A DNA stretch of 64,000 bases from Micromonospora craniellae (GTDB lineage Bacteria > Actinomycetota > Actinomycetes > Mycobacteriales > Micromonosporaceae), in contig NZ_CP061725.1 in assembly GCF_014764405.1 (NCBI RefSeq), positions 5,208,001 through 5,272,000 on the forward strand, in the 5' to 3' direction. This document shows, in pieces, positions 43,563 to 51,773 of this stretch. The position numbers were made by a program, and so were the translations under genes. The notes under the pieces are model-generated. The model saw only the letters and a program-made list of their open reading frames with translations, searched no databases and had not been told where the DNA came from. Numbering within the stretch: position 1 is the stretch's first letter; every line of letters starts with the position of its first letter.

Positions 43563-45333
43563 CACGCCGACTCGGACGTTGCTGCTCTGGTGCCCGGACT
43601 GGCCGGTGCTCGCCGCCGAGATCGTCGACGGGGTGCCCGCCACCGGGCCGGTCGCGGTGCTGCACGCCAACCGGGTGGTCGCCTGCTCCGAACAGGCCCG
43701 GGCCGAGGGGGTCCGCCGGGGACTGCGCCGGCGGGAGGCGCAGGGGCGCTGCCCGGGACTCACCGTCGTCGACCACGATCCCGGTCGGGACGCCCGGGCG
43801 TTCGAGCCGGTGGTGGCTGCGGTCGAGGAGGTGGCGGTCGGGATCGAGGTGGTCCGCCCCGGTGCCTGCGCGCTGGCTGCCCGGGGGCCGGTCCGGTACC
43901 TCGGCGGTGAGGAGGCGGCCGCCGAACGGATCGTCGAGCACGTCGCCCAGAGCTGCGCGGTGGAGAGCCAGGTCGGCATCGCCGACGGGGTGTTCGCCGC
44001 CGGGCTGGCCGCTCGGGAGGGGCGGATCGTGCCGCCCGGTGGGACGCCGGAGTTCCTGGCCGTCCAGCCGGTCGAGGCACTCGGGCGGCCCGCCCTGGCC
44101 GACCTGCTGCGCCGGCTCGGAGTGCGTACGCTCGGCGACTTCGCCGCGCTGGCCGCCGGTGACGTGCTGGCCCGGTTCGGATTCGACGGGGCGCTGGCCC
44201 ACCGGTTGGCCACCGGCGGCGACGAACGGCCGCTGGCGGTCCGGCGACCGCCCGTGGACCTGACGGTCACCGCCGACCTGGACGAGCCGATCGAGCGCGT
44301 CGACGTGGCGGCGTTCGCGGCCCGGACGCTGGCCGAGCGGCTGCACGAACGGCTCGCCGAGTACGGGCTGGCCTGTACCCGGCTCGGCATTGAGGCGGTG
44401 ACCGCGCACGGCCAGGAACTGCACCGGGTCTGGCGGCACGACGGGCTGCTCAGCGCGGCGGCGATCGCCGACCGGGTCCGCTGGCAACTGGATGGCTGGC
44501 TCTCCGGTGGTGGCCGGCGGGGCGGCGATCGCCCACCCCGTCCCACCGCGGGGATCGTCCGGCTGCGGCTGGTGCCGGACGGGGTGCTGGCCCAGGCGGG
44601 CCTGCAACCGGGGCTGTGGGGCGGGACCGGTGCGGAACGCGAGCGGGCACACCGGGCGCTGAGTCGGGTGCAGGGCCTGCTCGGCCCGGAGGCGGTGGTC
44701 ACCGCCGTACTCGGTGGGGGCCGGTCGCCGGCCGACCAGACACGGCTGGCGCCCTGGGGTGACGAGCGGTTGCCGGCCCGTCCCGGCGCCGCGCTGTCGC
44801 CGGGCGAGCCCGCCGAACGCCACGGCGGCACGTCGTGGCCGACCGGAACCGGCGGGGCCGCGACACCTGTCCCGGTCGGTGCCGACCGTGGCACGCAGCG
44901 CGCCCGTTCCGGGCCGGCCGTACCGTCCTGGCCGGGACGGCTGCCGCCGCCTTCGCCGGCCGTGGTGCTGCCCACCCCGCTCGCCGTGAGCGTGCTGGAC
45001 GCCACCGGTGCACCGGTCGTGGTGAGCGCGCGATTGACGGTGAGCGCCCCACCGGCCCAGTTGATCATCACGGTGCCCGGCGCCCATGTCACCAGGAACG
45101 GCGCACCGGCCGGGACTACCGGCAGGGGCGGTGCGTGGGACGGGATCACTGGCAGGGCTGGGGTACCGGTCGAGATCGTCGGGTGGGCCGGCCCGTGGCC
45201 GGTCGACGAGCGGTGGTGGGCCCCGGCCGAGGCGTGCCGGCGGGCGCGTTTCCAGGTCCGACTGGCCGACGGCAGCGCCCTGCTCCTCGCCGTCGAAGCC
45301 GGCCGGTGGCTCCTGGAGGCGGTCTATGACTGA
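43558..45333 (+). CDS. imuB: ImuB, catalytically inactive Y-family polymerase paralogue
   Basis: 591 residues from ATG 43558. It keeps the Y-family fold (palm, fingers, little-finger) but its N-terminus reads TRTLLLWCPDWPVLAAEIVD where active enzymes have the VDMDAFFA acidic motif, and SLDEA is absent, so no catalysis is expected. The long Pro/Gly-rich C-terminal region (about 330-500) and the final strand-rich module (RARFQVRLADGSALLLAVEA) serve for partner binding; in mycobacteria ImuB bridges the beta clamp, ImuA' and DnaE2. It overlaps dnaE2 by 8 nt. Confidence 0.92.
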   Translation: MSTPTRTLLLWCPDWPVLAAEIVDGVPATGPVAVLHANRVVACSEQARAEGVRRGLRRREAQGRCPGLTVVDHDPGRDARAFEPVVAAVEEVAVGIEVVRPGACALAARGPVRYLGGEEAAAERIVEHVAQSCAVESQVGIADGVFAAGLAAREGRIVPPGGTPEFLAVQPVEALGRPALADLLRRLGVRTLGDFAALAAGDVLARFGFDGALAHRLATGGDERPLAVRRPPVDLTVTADLDEPIERVDVAAFAARTLAERLHERLAEYGLACTRLGIEAVTAHGQELHRVWRHDGLLSAAAIADRVRWQLDGWLSGGGRRGGDRPPRPTAGIVRLRLVPDGVLAQAGLQPGLWGGTGAERERAHRALSRVQGLLGPEAVVTAVLGGGRSPADQTRLAPWGDERLPARPGAALSPGEPAERHGGTSWPTGTGGAATPVPVGADRGTQRARSGPAVPSWPGRLPPPSPAVVLPTPLAVSVLDATGAPVVVSARLTVSAPPAQLIITVPGAHVTRNGAPAGTTGRGGAWDGITGRAGVPVEIVGWAGPWPVDERWWAPAEACRRARFQVRLADGSALLLAVEAGRWLLEAVYD

Positions 45334-48300
45334 GGTGAAGGTGAGTTTCCACAATTCTCGGCTGCCCTGGTCGGAGCTGGAGCGGGTGCTCTCCGGGCGT
45401 ACCGGGGAGGGCGAACGACACCTGCGGGTGGTGGATCCCCTCGCGGTCGACGCCGACGGCGGCGACTCGCCGGCCTGGAGCCGGAGCCGGGAGCAGTACC
45501 GTCCGCCCGAGCTGGCCCGCCCCGACGGTGTGGTGCCGTACGCCGAACTGCACGCGCACACCAACTTCAGCTTCCTCGACGGGGCCAGCCATCCGGAGGA
45601 ACTGGCCGAGGAGGCGGTCCGGCTGGGGTTGACCGCGCTCGCCGTCACCGACCACGACGGTTTCTACGGCGTGGTGCGTTTCGCCGAGGCGGCCCGCGCG
45701 CTGGACCTGCCGACGATCTTCGGGGCGGAGCTGTCCCTCGGCCTGCCCGGCCCGCAACAGGGCGTACCCGACCCGCACGGCAACCACCTGCTGGTGCTGG
45801 CGCACGGCCACGAGGGGTACGCCCGGCTGGCCACGACCATCGCCCGGGCCCAACTACGTGGCGGTGAGAAGGGCCGCCCGGTCTACGGCGAACTGGAGGA
45901 GGTGGCCGACGCCCTGCGCGACCACGTGCTGGTGCTGACCGGCTGCCGCAAGGGGCACGTGCCGGCCGCCCTGCTCACCGAGGGGGTCGACGCGGCGGCC
46001 CGGGAGCTGGACCGGCTCACCGAACTGTTCGGCGCGGAGACGGTGGCGGTGGAGCTCACCGACCACGGTCACCCGGTCGACGGCGACCGCAACGACGCGC
46101 TGGCCGAGTTGGCCGCCGACGCCGGACTGCCCACGGTCGCCACGAACAACGTGCACTACGCCACCCCCGGCCGGCGTCGGCTGGCCACCACCCTCGCCGC
46201 GGTGCGGGCCCGGCGCAGCCTGGACGAGATCGACGGTTGGCTGCCCGCTGCGGGCACCGCCCACCTGCGCAGTGGCGCCGAGATGGCGGCGCGGTTCGCC
46301 GCGTACCCGGGGGCGGTGGCCCGGGCCGCCGAGTTCGGCGCGGAACTCGCCTTCGATCTCCAGCTCGTCGCGCCCCGGCTGCCGGCGTACCCGGTGCCGC
46401 CGGAGCACACCGAGATGAGCTGGCTGCGTCACCTCACCGAGGCCGGCGCGCGGGAACGCTACGGCCCGCGCGAGGCGCACCCGCAGGCGTACGCGCAGCT
46501 CGACCACGAGCTGAACATGATCGAGGAGTTGGGCTTCCCCGGCTACTTCCTGGTGGTCTACGACATCGTCGACTTCTGCCGGCGGGCGGACATCTACTGC
46601 CAGGGCCGGGGTTCGGCGGCGAACTCGGCGGTCTGCTACGCGTTGCGGATCACCAACGTGGACGCGGTCCGGCACCGGCTGCTGTTCGAGCGCTTCCTGG
46701 CCCCGGAACGCGACGGTCCGCCCGACATCGACGTGGACATCGAGTCCGACCGCCGGGAGGAGGTCATCCAGCACGTCTACTCCCGGTACGGGCGGGAGCA
46801 CACCGCCCAGGTGGCCAACGTGATCTCCTACCGGCCCCGGTCGGCGGTGCGGGACGTGGCCAAGGCGTTCGGTTTCTCGCCGGGGCAGCAGGACGCGTGG
46901 AGCAAGCAGATCGACCGGTGGGGCGACGTGGCCACGGTGGACGTGCCGGAGATCCCCGAGCAGGTGATCGCGTACGCCAACGAACTGACTGGTGGCTCGG
47001 GGAGGTGGACGGGCTTCCCCCGGCACCTGGGCATCCACTCCGGCGGCATGGTGATCTGCGACCGGCCGGTGATCGAGGTCTGTCCGGTGGAGTGGGGCCG
47101 GATGCCCGGCCGCAGCGTGCTCCAGTGGGACAAGGACGACTGCGCCGCCGTCGGCCTGGTCAAGTTCGACCTGCTCGGCCTGGGCATGCTCTCCGCGCTG
47201 CACTACGGGTACGACATGATCGGGATGAGCCTGGACCTCGGCGACATGTCGCTGGAGGATCCCGAGGTCTACGACATGCTCTGCCGGGCCGACTCGGTCG
47301 GGGTGTTCCAGGTGGAGAGCCGCGCCCAGATGGCCACCCTGCCCCGGCTGCGTCCCCGGACGTTCTACGACCTGGTGGTCGAGGTGGCGCTGATCCGGCC
47401 CGGCCCGATCCAGGGCGGCTCGGTCCATCCGTACATCCGGCGCAAGAGCGGTCAGGAGGAGGTGACCTTCCCGCATCCGCTGATGCGTAACGCGTTGGAG
47501 AAGACGCTCGGCGTGCCGCTGTTCCAGGAGCAGCTGATGCAGCTCGCCATCGACCTGGCCGGGTTCGACGCGGCTGGGGCCGACGAGTTGCGTCGCGCGA
47601 TGGGTGCCAAACGGTCGGTGGAGCGGATGGCGAAGATCGCCGACCGGCTCTACGGCGGCATGGCGGAGCGTGGCATCACCGGTGAACTGGCCGAGGACGT
47701 CTATCGCAAGCTCACCGCGTTCGCCAGCTACGGCTTCCCGGAGAGCCACGCGATGAGCTTCGCCTACCTGGTCTACGCCAGTTCCTGGCTCAAGCGCTAC
47801 CACCCGGGCCCGTTCCTGGCCGCGTTGCTCAGCGCCCAGCCGATGGGCTTCTACTCGCCGCAGACCCTGGTCGACGACGCCCGCCGGCACGGTGTGGAGG
47901 TACGCCGCCCGGACGTCAACGCCAGCGGCGCGAAGCCGGTGCTGGAGTCCACCCCGCAGACCCGGTGGGGCAGCCAGCCGGGGGAGCCCCCGCACGCCTG
48001 GGGGCTGGGCGGGCCGGCCGTACGGCTGGGGCTGTCCAGTGTGCGTACCCTCGGCGATCCGGTGGCCGAGCGGATCGAGGCGGAACGGGCGGCGCACGGG
48101 CCGTACCGCGACATGCCGGATCTGGCCCGGCGGGTGGGTCTGACCGTGGCCCAACTGGAGGCGCTGGCCACGGCGGACGCCTTAGCCTGTTTCGGGCTGA
48201 GCCGGCGGCAGGCGCTCTGGGCGGCCGGCGCGGCGGCGCAGGACCGGCCGGGTCGCCTGCCCGGCACGGTGACCGGCGCGACCGCGCCCACCCTGCCCGG

Positions 48301-48715
48301 CATGGAGGAGGTGGACCGGCTGGTCGCCGACGTGTGGGCCACCGGGCTGTCCCCGGAGCACCACCCGGCCCGGTTCATCCGTCCCCGGCTGGACGCCCTG
48401 GGCGCGGTACCGATCGACCGGCTGGGGCGGGTGGAGCCGGGTCGGCGGATCCGGGTCGGCGGGATCGTCACCCACCGGCAGCGCCCGGCGACCGCAGGCG
48501 GGGTCACCTTCCTCAACCTGGAGGACGAGACCGGCATGCTCAACGTCACCTGCTCGCCGGGGCTGTGGCAGCGGCACCGGCGGGTGGCCCGGACCAGCGC
48601 CGCGCTGGTGGTGCGCGGGCTGTTGCAGCGGCACGAGGGAGTGGTCAACCTGGTCGCCGACCGGCTGGACGCGATCGAGCCGCCGGTCAGCCCGGTGTCC
48701 CGTGACTTCCGCTGA
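45326..48715 (+). CDS. dnaE2: Error-prone DNA polymerase III alpha subunit
   Basis: 1,129 residues from ATG 45326, with CTGGAGG upstream inside imuB. PHP domain at about 70-300 (YAELHAHTNFSFLDGASHPE, VTDHDGFYGVVRF). Polymerase palm with catalytic acids in GPPDIDVDIESDRREE near 465 and GRGSAANSAVCYALRI; fingers and thumb follow (FASYGFPESHAMSFAYLVYA). A C-terminal OB fold at about 1010-1090 (RIRVGGIVTHRQRPATAGGV). The extended beta-clamp site and tau-binding tail of DnaE1 are lacking, typical of DnaE2. It performs translesion synthesis under SOS control with ImuA' and ImuB. Confidence 0.96.
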   Translation: MTEVKVSFHNSRLPWSELERVLSGRTGEGERHLRVVDPLAVDADGGDSPAWSRSREQYRPPELARPDGVVPYAELHAHTNFSFLDGASHPEELAEEAVRLGLTALAVTDHDGFYGVVRFAEAARALDLPTIFGAELSLGLPGPQQGVPDPHGNHLLVLAHGHEGYARLATTIARAQLRGGEKGRPVYGELEEVADALRDHVLVLTGCRKGHVPAALLTEGVDAAARELDRLTELFGAETVAVELTDHGHPVDGDRNDALAELAADAGLPTVATNNVHYATPGRRRLATTLAAVRARRSLDEIDGWLPAAGTAHLRSGAEMAARFAAYPGAVARAAEFGAELAFDLQLVAPRLPAYPVPPEHTEMSWLRHLTEAGARERYGPREAHPQAYAQLDHELNMIEELGFPGYFLVVYDIVDFCRRADIYCQGRGSAANSAVCYALRITNVDAVRHRLLFERFLAPERDGPPDIDVDIESDRREEVIQHVYSRYGREHTAQVANVISYRPRSAVRDVAKAFGFSPGQQDAWSKQIDRWGDVATVDVPEIPEQVIAYANELTGGSGRWTGFPRHLGIHSGGMVICDRPVIEVCPVEWGRMPGRSVLQWDKDDCAAVGLVKFDLLGLGMLSALHYGYDMIGMSLDLGDMSLEDPEVYDMLCRADSVGVFQVESRAQMATLPRLRPRTFYDLVVEVALIRPGPIQGGSVHPYIRRKSGQEEVTFPHPLMRNALEKTLGVPLFQEQLMQLAIDLAGFDAAGADELRRAMGAKRSVERMAKIADRLYGGMAERGITGELAEDVYRKLTAFASYGFPESHAMSFAYLVYASSWLKRYHPGPFLAALLSAQPMGFYSPQTLVDDARRHGVEVRRPDVNASGAKPVLESTPQTRWGSQPGEPPHAWGLGGPAVRLGLSSVRTLGDPVAERIEAERAAHGPYRDMPDLARRVGLTVAQLEALATADALACFGLSRRQALWAAGAAAQDRPGRLPGTVTGATAPTLPGMEEVDRLVADVWATGLSPEHHPARFIRPRLDALGAVPIDRLGRVEPGRRIRVGGIVTHRQRPATAGGVTFLNLEDETGMLNVTCSPGLWQRHRRVARTSAALVVRGLLQRHEGVVNLVADRLDAIEPPVSPVSRDFR

Positions 48716-48767
48716 CCGGCGCGCGCCCGGACGGCGTGCCTCGCCGTACGTGATCGGCGGGGCAGGC

Positions 48768-49756
48768 CCTAGACGAGTAGTTCCGAAGTCAGGGGTCGAT
48801 GTCTGGGCATGAAGAGAGGGCATCCAAGATCATGGTGTGACGCAAGACCTGGATACCCTCTTGACCGCACTGTACGTGAAGATCGACGACAGCATCCGCA
48901 CCCCCCGGTGGCGGGGACGGCCGCCGCTACTGACCGACTCCGAACTGGTATGCCTCGCGGTGGCGCAGGTCCTGCTCGGTGCCCGCTCTGAGGCGCACTG
49001 GATCCGCTACGCCCGTATCCACCTGCGCCCCTGGTTTCCCTACCTGCCGCAGCGGCCGGGCTACAACAAACGGCTCCGCGCTGCCCTGCCGCTGATCAAA
49101 AAGGTCATCCGGGACCTGGCCCGCGACAGTGACTTCTGGTTCGACCACCACTGGATCGTCGACTCCACCCCCATCCCGTGCGGCATGTCCCGCCCCACCG
49201 CCCAGCGCTCAGACCTCGCCGGCTGGGCCGGATACGGCTACTGCGCCTCCCATTCCCGCTTCTTCTGGGGACTCCGGCTCTACCTGGTCTGCACCCCGAC
49301 CGGGATGCCGATCCTGTGGGCCCTCGCGAACCCGAAGATCGGCGAGCGAGAGGTCCTCGCCGCGATGCTGGACGTCGAGGCCGGCGTGGTGGCAGAGCAC
49401 GACAGGATCCTGCTGATCAGCGACAAGGGATTCGCCTCCAAGCCATTCGAGCGGCAGTTGGCCGAGCAGGGCATCGAACTGCTGCGCCCGTCCCGCAAGA
49501 AGGAGAAGGCCCGCTACGGCGAGCCGATGCTCAAGAAGGTCCGCCAGTTGATCGAGTCGGTCAACGACACCCTCAAAGGCCAGCTTGACCTGGAACAACA
49601 CGGCGGACGAACCTTCGACGGTGTGGCCGTCCGGGTCGCCCAACGCCTCCTCGCCATGACCGCGGCGATCTGGCACAACAACAAGACCGGCGCACCCGTC
49701 ACCCGGTCACTGATCGCCTACGACCACTGACCGCAATTCGGAACAACTCGTCTAGG
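48768..49756. mobile_element. IS982-family insertion sequence
   Basis: 989 bp bounded by 20-bp terminal inverted repeats: CCTAGACGAGTAGTTCCGAA at 48768-48787 and its complement with one mismatch at 49737-49756. It contains a single intact transposase gene. I see no convincing target duplication at the flanks. It lies 52 nt after dnaE2 and 9 nt before a methyltransferase start codon. Confidence 0.85.
48837..49730 (+). CDS. IS982-family transposase
   Basis: 297 residues, uninterrupted. N-terminal helical domain (LLTDSELVCLAVAQVLLGAR), then DDE RNase-H-like core: first Asp in HHWIVDSTPIPCG, second in RILLISDKGFAS, Glu in KKVRQLIESVNDTLKGQ. The length and order fit IS982. All catalytic residues are present, so the element is probably still active or recently so. 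Its GC content and codon use resemble the host. Start is GTG 48837. Confidence 0.88.
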   Translation: MTQDLDTLLTALYVKIDDSIRTPRWRGRPPLLTDSELVCLAVAQVLLGARSEAHWIRYARIHLRPWFPYLPQRPGYNKRLRAALPLIKKVIRDLARDSDFWFDHHWIVDSTPIPCGMSRPTAQRSDLAGWAGYGYCASHSRFFWGLRLYLVCTPTGMPILWALANPKIGEREVLAAMLDVEAGVVAEHDRILLISDKGFASKPFERQLAEQGIELLRPSRKKEKARYGEPMLKKVRQLIESVNDTLKGQLDLEQHGGRTFDGVAVRVAQRLLAMTAAIWHNNKTGAPVTRSLIAYDH

Positions 49757-49758
49757 CT
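49753..49758 (+). promoter_or_regulatory. -10 box spanning the IS right end
   Basis: TAGGCT, of which TAGG belongs to the terminal repeat and CT to the flank. A 7-nt spacer follows, then GTG 49766. The gene downstream appears to use a -10 box built partly by the insertion. Confidence 0.45.
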
Positions 49759-49765
49759 CGACCGG

Positions 49766-50512
49766 GTGGAACAGACCCCGAATCTGGCCGGGCCGCCGCT
49801 CACTCCCCGTACCGCCGTGGTCTGGTCGGTGCTCCGCGCCGAGTTGGACCGCCGGCCCGCCACCGAGCTGACCGTGCTCGACGTCGGCGGCGGCACCGGT
49901 GGCTTCGCCGTGCCGCTGGCCCGCGCCGGGCACCGGGTCACCGTGGTGGACGCCAGCCCCGACGCGCTGGCCGCGCTCAGCCGCCGGGCCGCCGAGGCCG
50001 GGGTGGCGCAGCGGGTACGCGCGGTGCAGGGCGACGGTGACGCGCTCGCCGGACTGGTCGAGCCGGCCAGCGTCGACCTGGTGCTCTGCCACGCCGTCCT
50101 GGAGGTCGTCGACGACCCGGCGCCGGTGGTGGCCGCGCTGGCCGGGGCGCTGCGGCCGGGCGGCGCGGCCAGCGTGCTGGTCGCCGGGCGGGCGGCCGCG
50201 GTGCTGGGTCGGGCGATGAACGGCCACCTGGACGTGGCGGCGGCGCTCGCCGCCGACCCCGACGGCAGCGCCGGCCCCCGCGACACGCTTCGTCGACGCT
50301 TCGACGCCGACGGTGCCACCACGCTGCTGGCCGCCGCCGGCCTCGCCGTCGAGGAGATCCACGGCGTACGCGTGCTCGCCGACCTGCTGCCCGCAGCCGT
50401 GGCGGACGGCCAGCCGGGTGCCCTGCTCGAGCTGGAACGGGCGCTGGCCGCCCGGCCGCCGTGGCGGGACCTGGCGGCGCAGCTGCACCTGTTCGCCCGC
50501 CGTCCGGCATGA
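49766..50512 (+). CDS. Class I SAM-dependent methyltransferase (SmtA/UbiE-like)
   Basis: 248 residues from GTG 49766. Motif I LTVLDVGGGTGGFAVPLARA, motif II RVTVVDASPDALAALSRRA, motif IV VDLVLCHAVLEVVDDPAPVV and motif V LRPGGAASVLVAGR. C-terminal helices AVADGQPGALLELERALAAR close the fold. Target unknown; RefSeq-type names for this group are generic. It sits 9 nt from an IS end and is coupled by ATGA to the phosphodiesterase gene, so the pair is one operon. Confidence 0.85.
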   Translation: MEQTPNLAGPPLTPRTAVVWSVLRAELDRRPATELTVLDVGGGTGGFAVPLARAGHRVTVVDASPDALAALSRRAAEAGVAQRVRAVQGDGDALAGLVEPASVDLVLCHAVLEVVDDPAPVVAALAGALRPGGAASVLVAGRAAAVLGRAMNGHLDVAAALAADPDGSAGPRDTLRRRFDADGATTLLAAAGLAVEEIHGVRVLADLLPAAVADGQPGALLELERALAARPPWRDLAAQLHLFARRPA

Positions 50513-51735
50513 CCGGCCCGGAGGAGTCGGCCGTGCGCCCCCCGGTGTCAGGAGGGGGCCCTTCCTATGCGCCAGGCGTTAACAAGGTGCCCTTCCTTGC
50601 ACCTGTCGCGCCGGAGTACGGCGGGGGGAGCATCGCCGACGTGCTGCCGAGCGCGCTCGCGGTGCTCGGTGTGCCCGGTGCCGCCGACCTGCTCGACCTC
50701 GGTGCCGACCTGTCCGGCGTACGCCGGATCGCGGTGCTGCTGGTCGACGGGCTCGGCTGGTACCAGATCCCGACCGCCGCGCCGTACGCGCCGACCCTGG
50801 CCGGGCTGACCGCAGCAGCCGGTCGACCACTGACCTGCGGTTTTCCCTCCACCACTCCGGTCAGCCTGGTCACCCTGGGCACCGGGGCGGCACCCGGCGC
50901 ACACGGGGTGCTCGGCTTCACGCTGCGCGTCCCCGGCACCGAGCGGGTGCTCAACCACATCGAGTGGTCCGGCGACCCGGCGCCGCTGCGCTGGCAGCCG
51001 GTCGCCACCCAGTTGGAGCGGGCCTGGGCCGCCGGGGTGGCGGTGACCGTGGTCAGTCGGCCGGAGTTCGGCGGCAGCGGCCTGACCCTGGCCGCGAACC
51101 GGGGCGGGGACTACCGGGGCGCGGCCGGGGTCGACGCGGTGGCCACCACGATGCTGGCTGCGCTGACCGCCGGCAGCGGCCCCACCCTGGTCTCCGGCTA
51201 CCACCCGGACGTGGACCGCGACGGGCACCTCAGCGGTGTCGACTCGGTGCCCTGGCGGGCCTCGGTGGCCGAGGTGGACGGTCTGCTGGCCCGATTGGTG
51301 GACGGGCTGCCGTCGGACGGGGCGTTGCTGGTCACCGCCGACCACGGCCAGCTCGACGTGCCCGCCGGGCACCGGTTCGACCTGGACACCGACCCCCGGC
51401 TGACCGACGGGGTGCGGGTGGTCGCGGGTGAGCCCCGGGTGCGCTACCTGCACACCGCGCCGGGTGCCACCGCCGACGTGGTGGCCGCCTGGTCGGCCGT
51501 GCTCGGCGACGCCGCCCGGGTGCTGCTGCGGGACGAGGCGGTGGCCGCCGGCTGGTTCGGGCCGGTGCCCGAGGCACACCTGGAGCGGGTCGGCGACGTG
51601 GTGGTGGTCTGCAACGACACGTACGCCGTGCTGGCCAGCCGGTCGGAGAGCCCGGTGGTGTCCCGGCTGGTGGCCTTCCACGGCGCGGACACCGCGGCCG
51701 AGATGACGATTCCGCTGCTGGTGCTGCGGGGCTGA
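50509..51735 (+). CDS. Alkaline phosphatase-fold nucleotide pyrophosphatase/phosphodiesterase
   Basis: 408 residues from ATG 50509, overlapping the previous stop (ATGA). GTG 50533 with GGAGGAG ahead is an alternative. The metal-dependent core is clear: RIAVLLVDGLGWYQI (metal Asp), GFPSTTPVSLVTLGTGAAPG with the nucleophilic Thr, GYHPDVDRDGHLSG, and LLVTADHGQLDVP. It should hydrolyse phosphodiester or pyrophosphate bonds; substrate unknown. The first 31 residues are odd: residues about 13-31 (SGGGPSYAPGVNKVPFLA region) are encoded by repeat copy C, inserted in frame. Both candidate starts lie upstream of the repeat. Confidence 0.88.
   Translation: MTGPEESAVRPPVSGGGPSYAPGVNKVPFLAPVAPEYGGGSIADVLPSALAVLGVPGAADLLDLGADLSGVRRIAVLLVDGLGWYQIPTAAPYAPTLAGLTAAAGRPLTCGFPSTTPVSLVTLGTGAAPGAHGVLGFTLRVPGTERVLNHIEWSGDPAPLRWQPVATQLERAWAAGVAVTVVSRPEFGGSGLTLAANRGGDYRGAAGVDAVATTMLAALTAGSGPTLVSGYHPDVDRDGHLSGVDSVPWRASVAEVDGLLARLVDGLPSDGALLVTADHGQLDVPAGHRFDLDTDPRLTDGVRVVAGEPRVRYLHTAPGATADVVAAWSAVLGDAARVLLRDEAVAAGWFGPVPEAHLERVGDVVVVCNDTYAVLASRSESPVVSRLVAFHGADTAAEMTIPLLVLRG
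50545..50601. repeat. Palindromic repeat, copy C, inside a coding frame
   Basis: 57-bp copy: GTGTCAGGAGGGGGCCCTTC on the left, CCAGGCG in the centre, AACAAGGTGCCCTTCCTTGC on the right. It has no in-frame stop in the phosphodiesterase frame, and its length (19 codons exactly) preserves the frame. Confidence 0.85.
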
Positions 51736-51761
51736 CCGGCCGTCCTGTCCCACCTCGGGGT

Positions 51762-51767
51762 TAACCT
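51762..51767 (+). promoter_or_regulatory. Leaderless -10 box of dinB
   Basis: TAACCT followed by GCCGGG and GTG 51774. Confidence 0.45.
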
Positions 51768-51773
51768 GCCGGG

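Noticed and set aside
45854..48154. Minus-strand open frame opposite dnaE2
   Set aside because: Shadow of the highly conserved polymerase; no motif and no ribosome-binding site.
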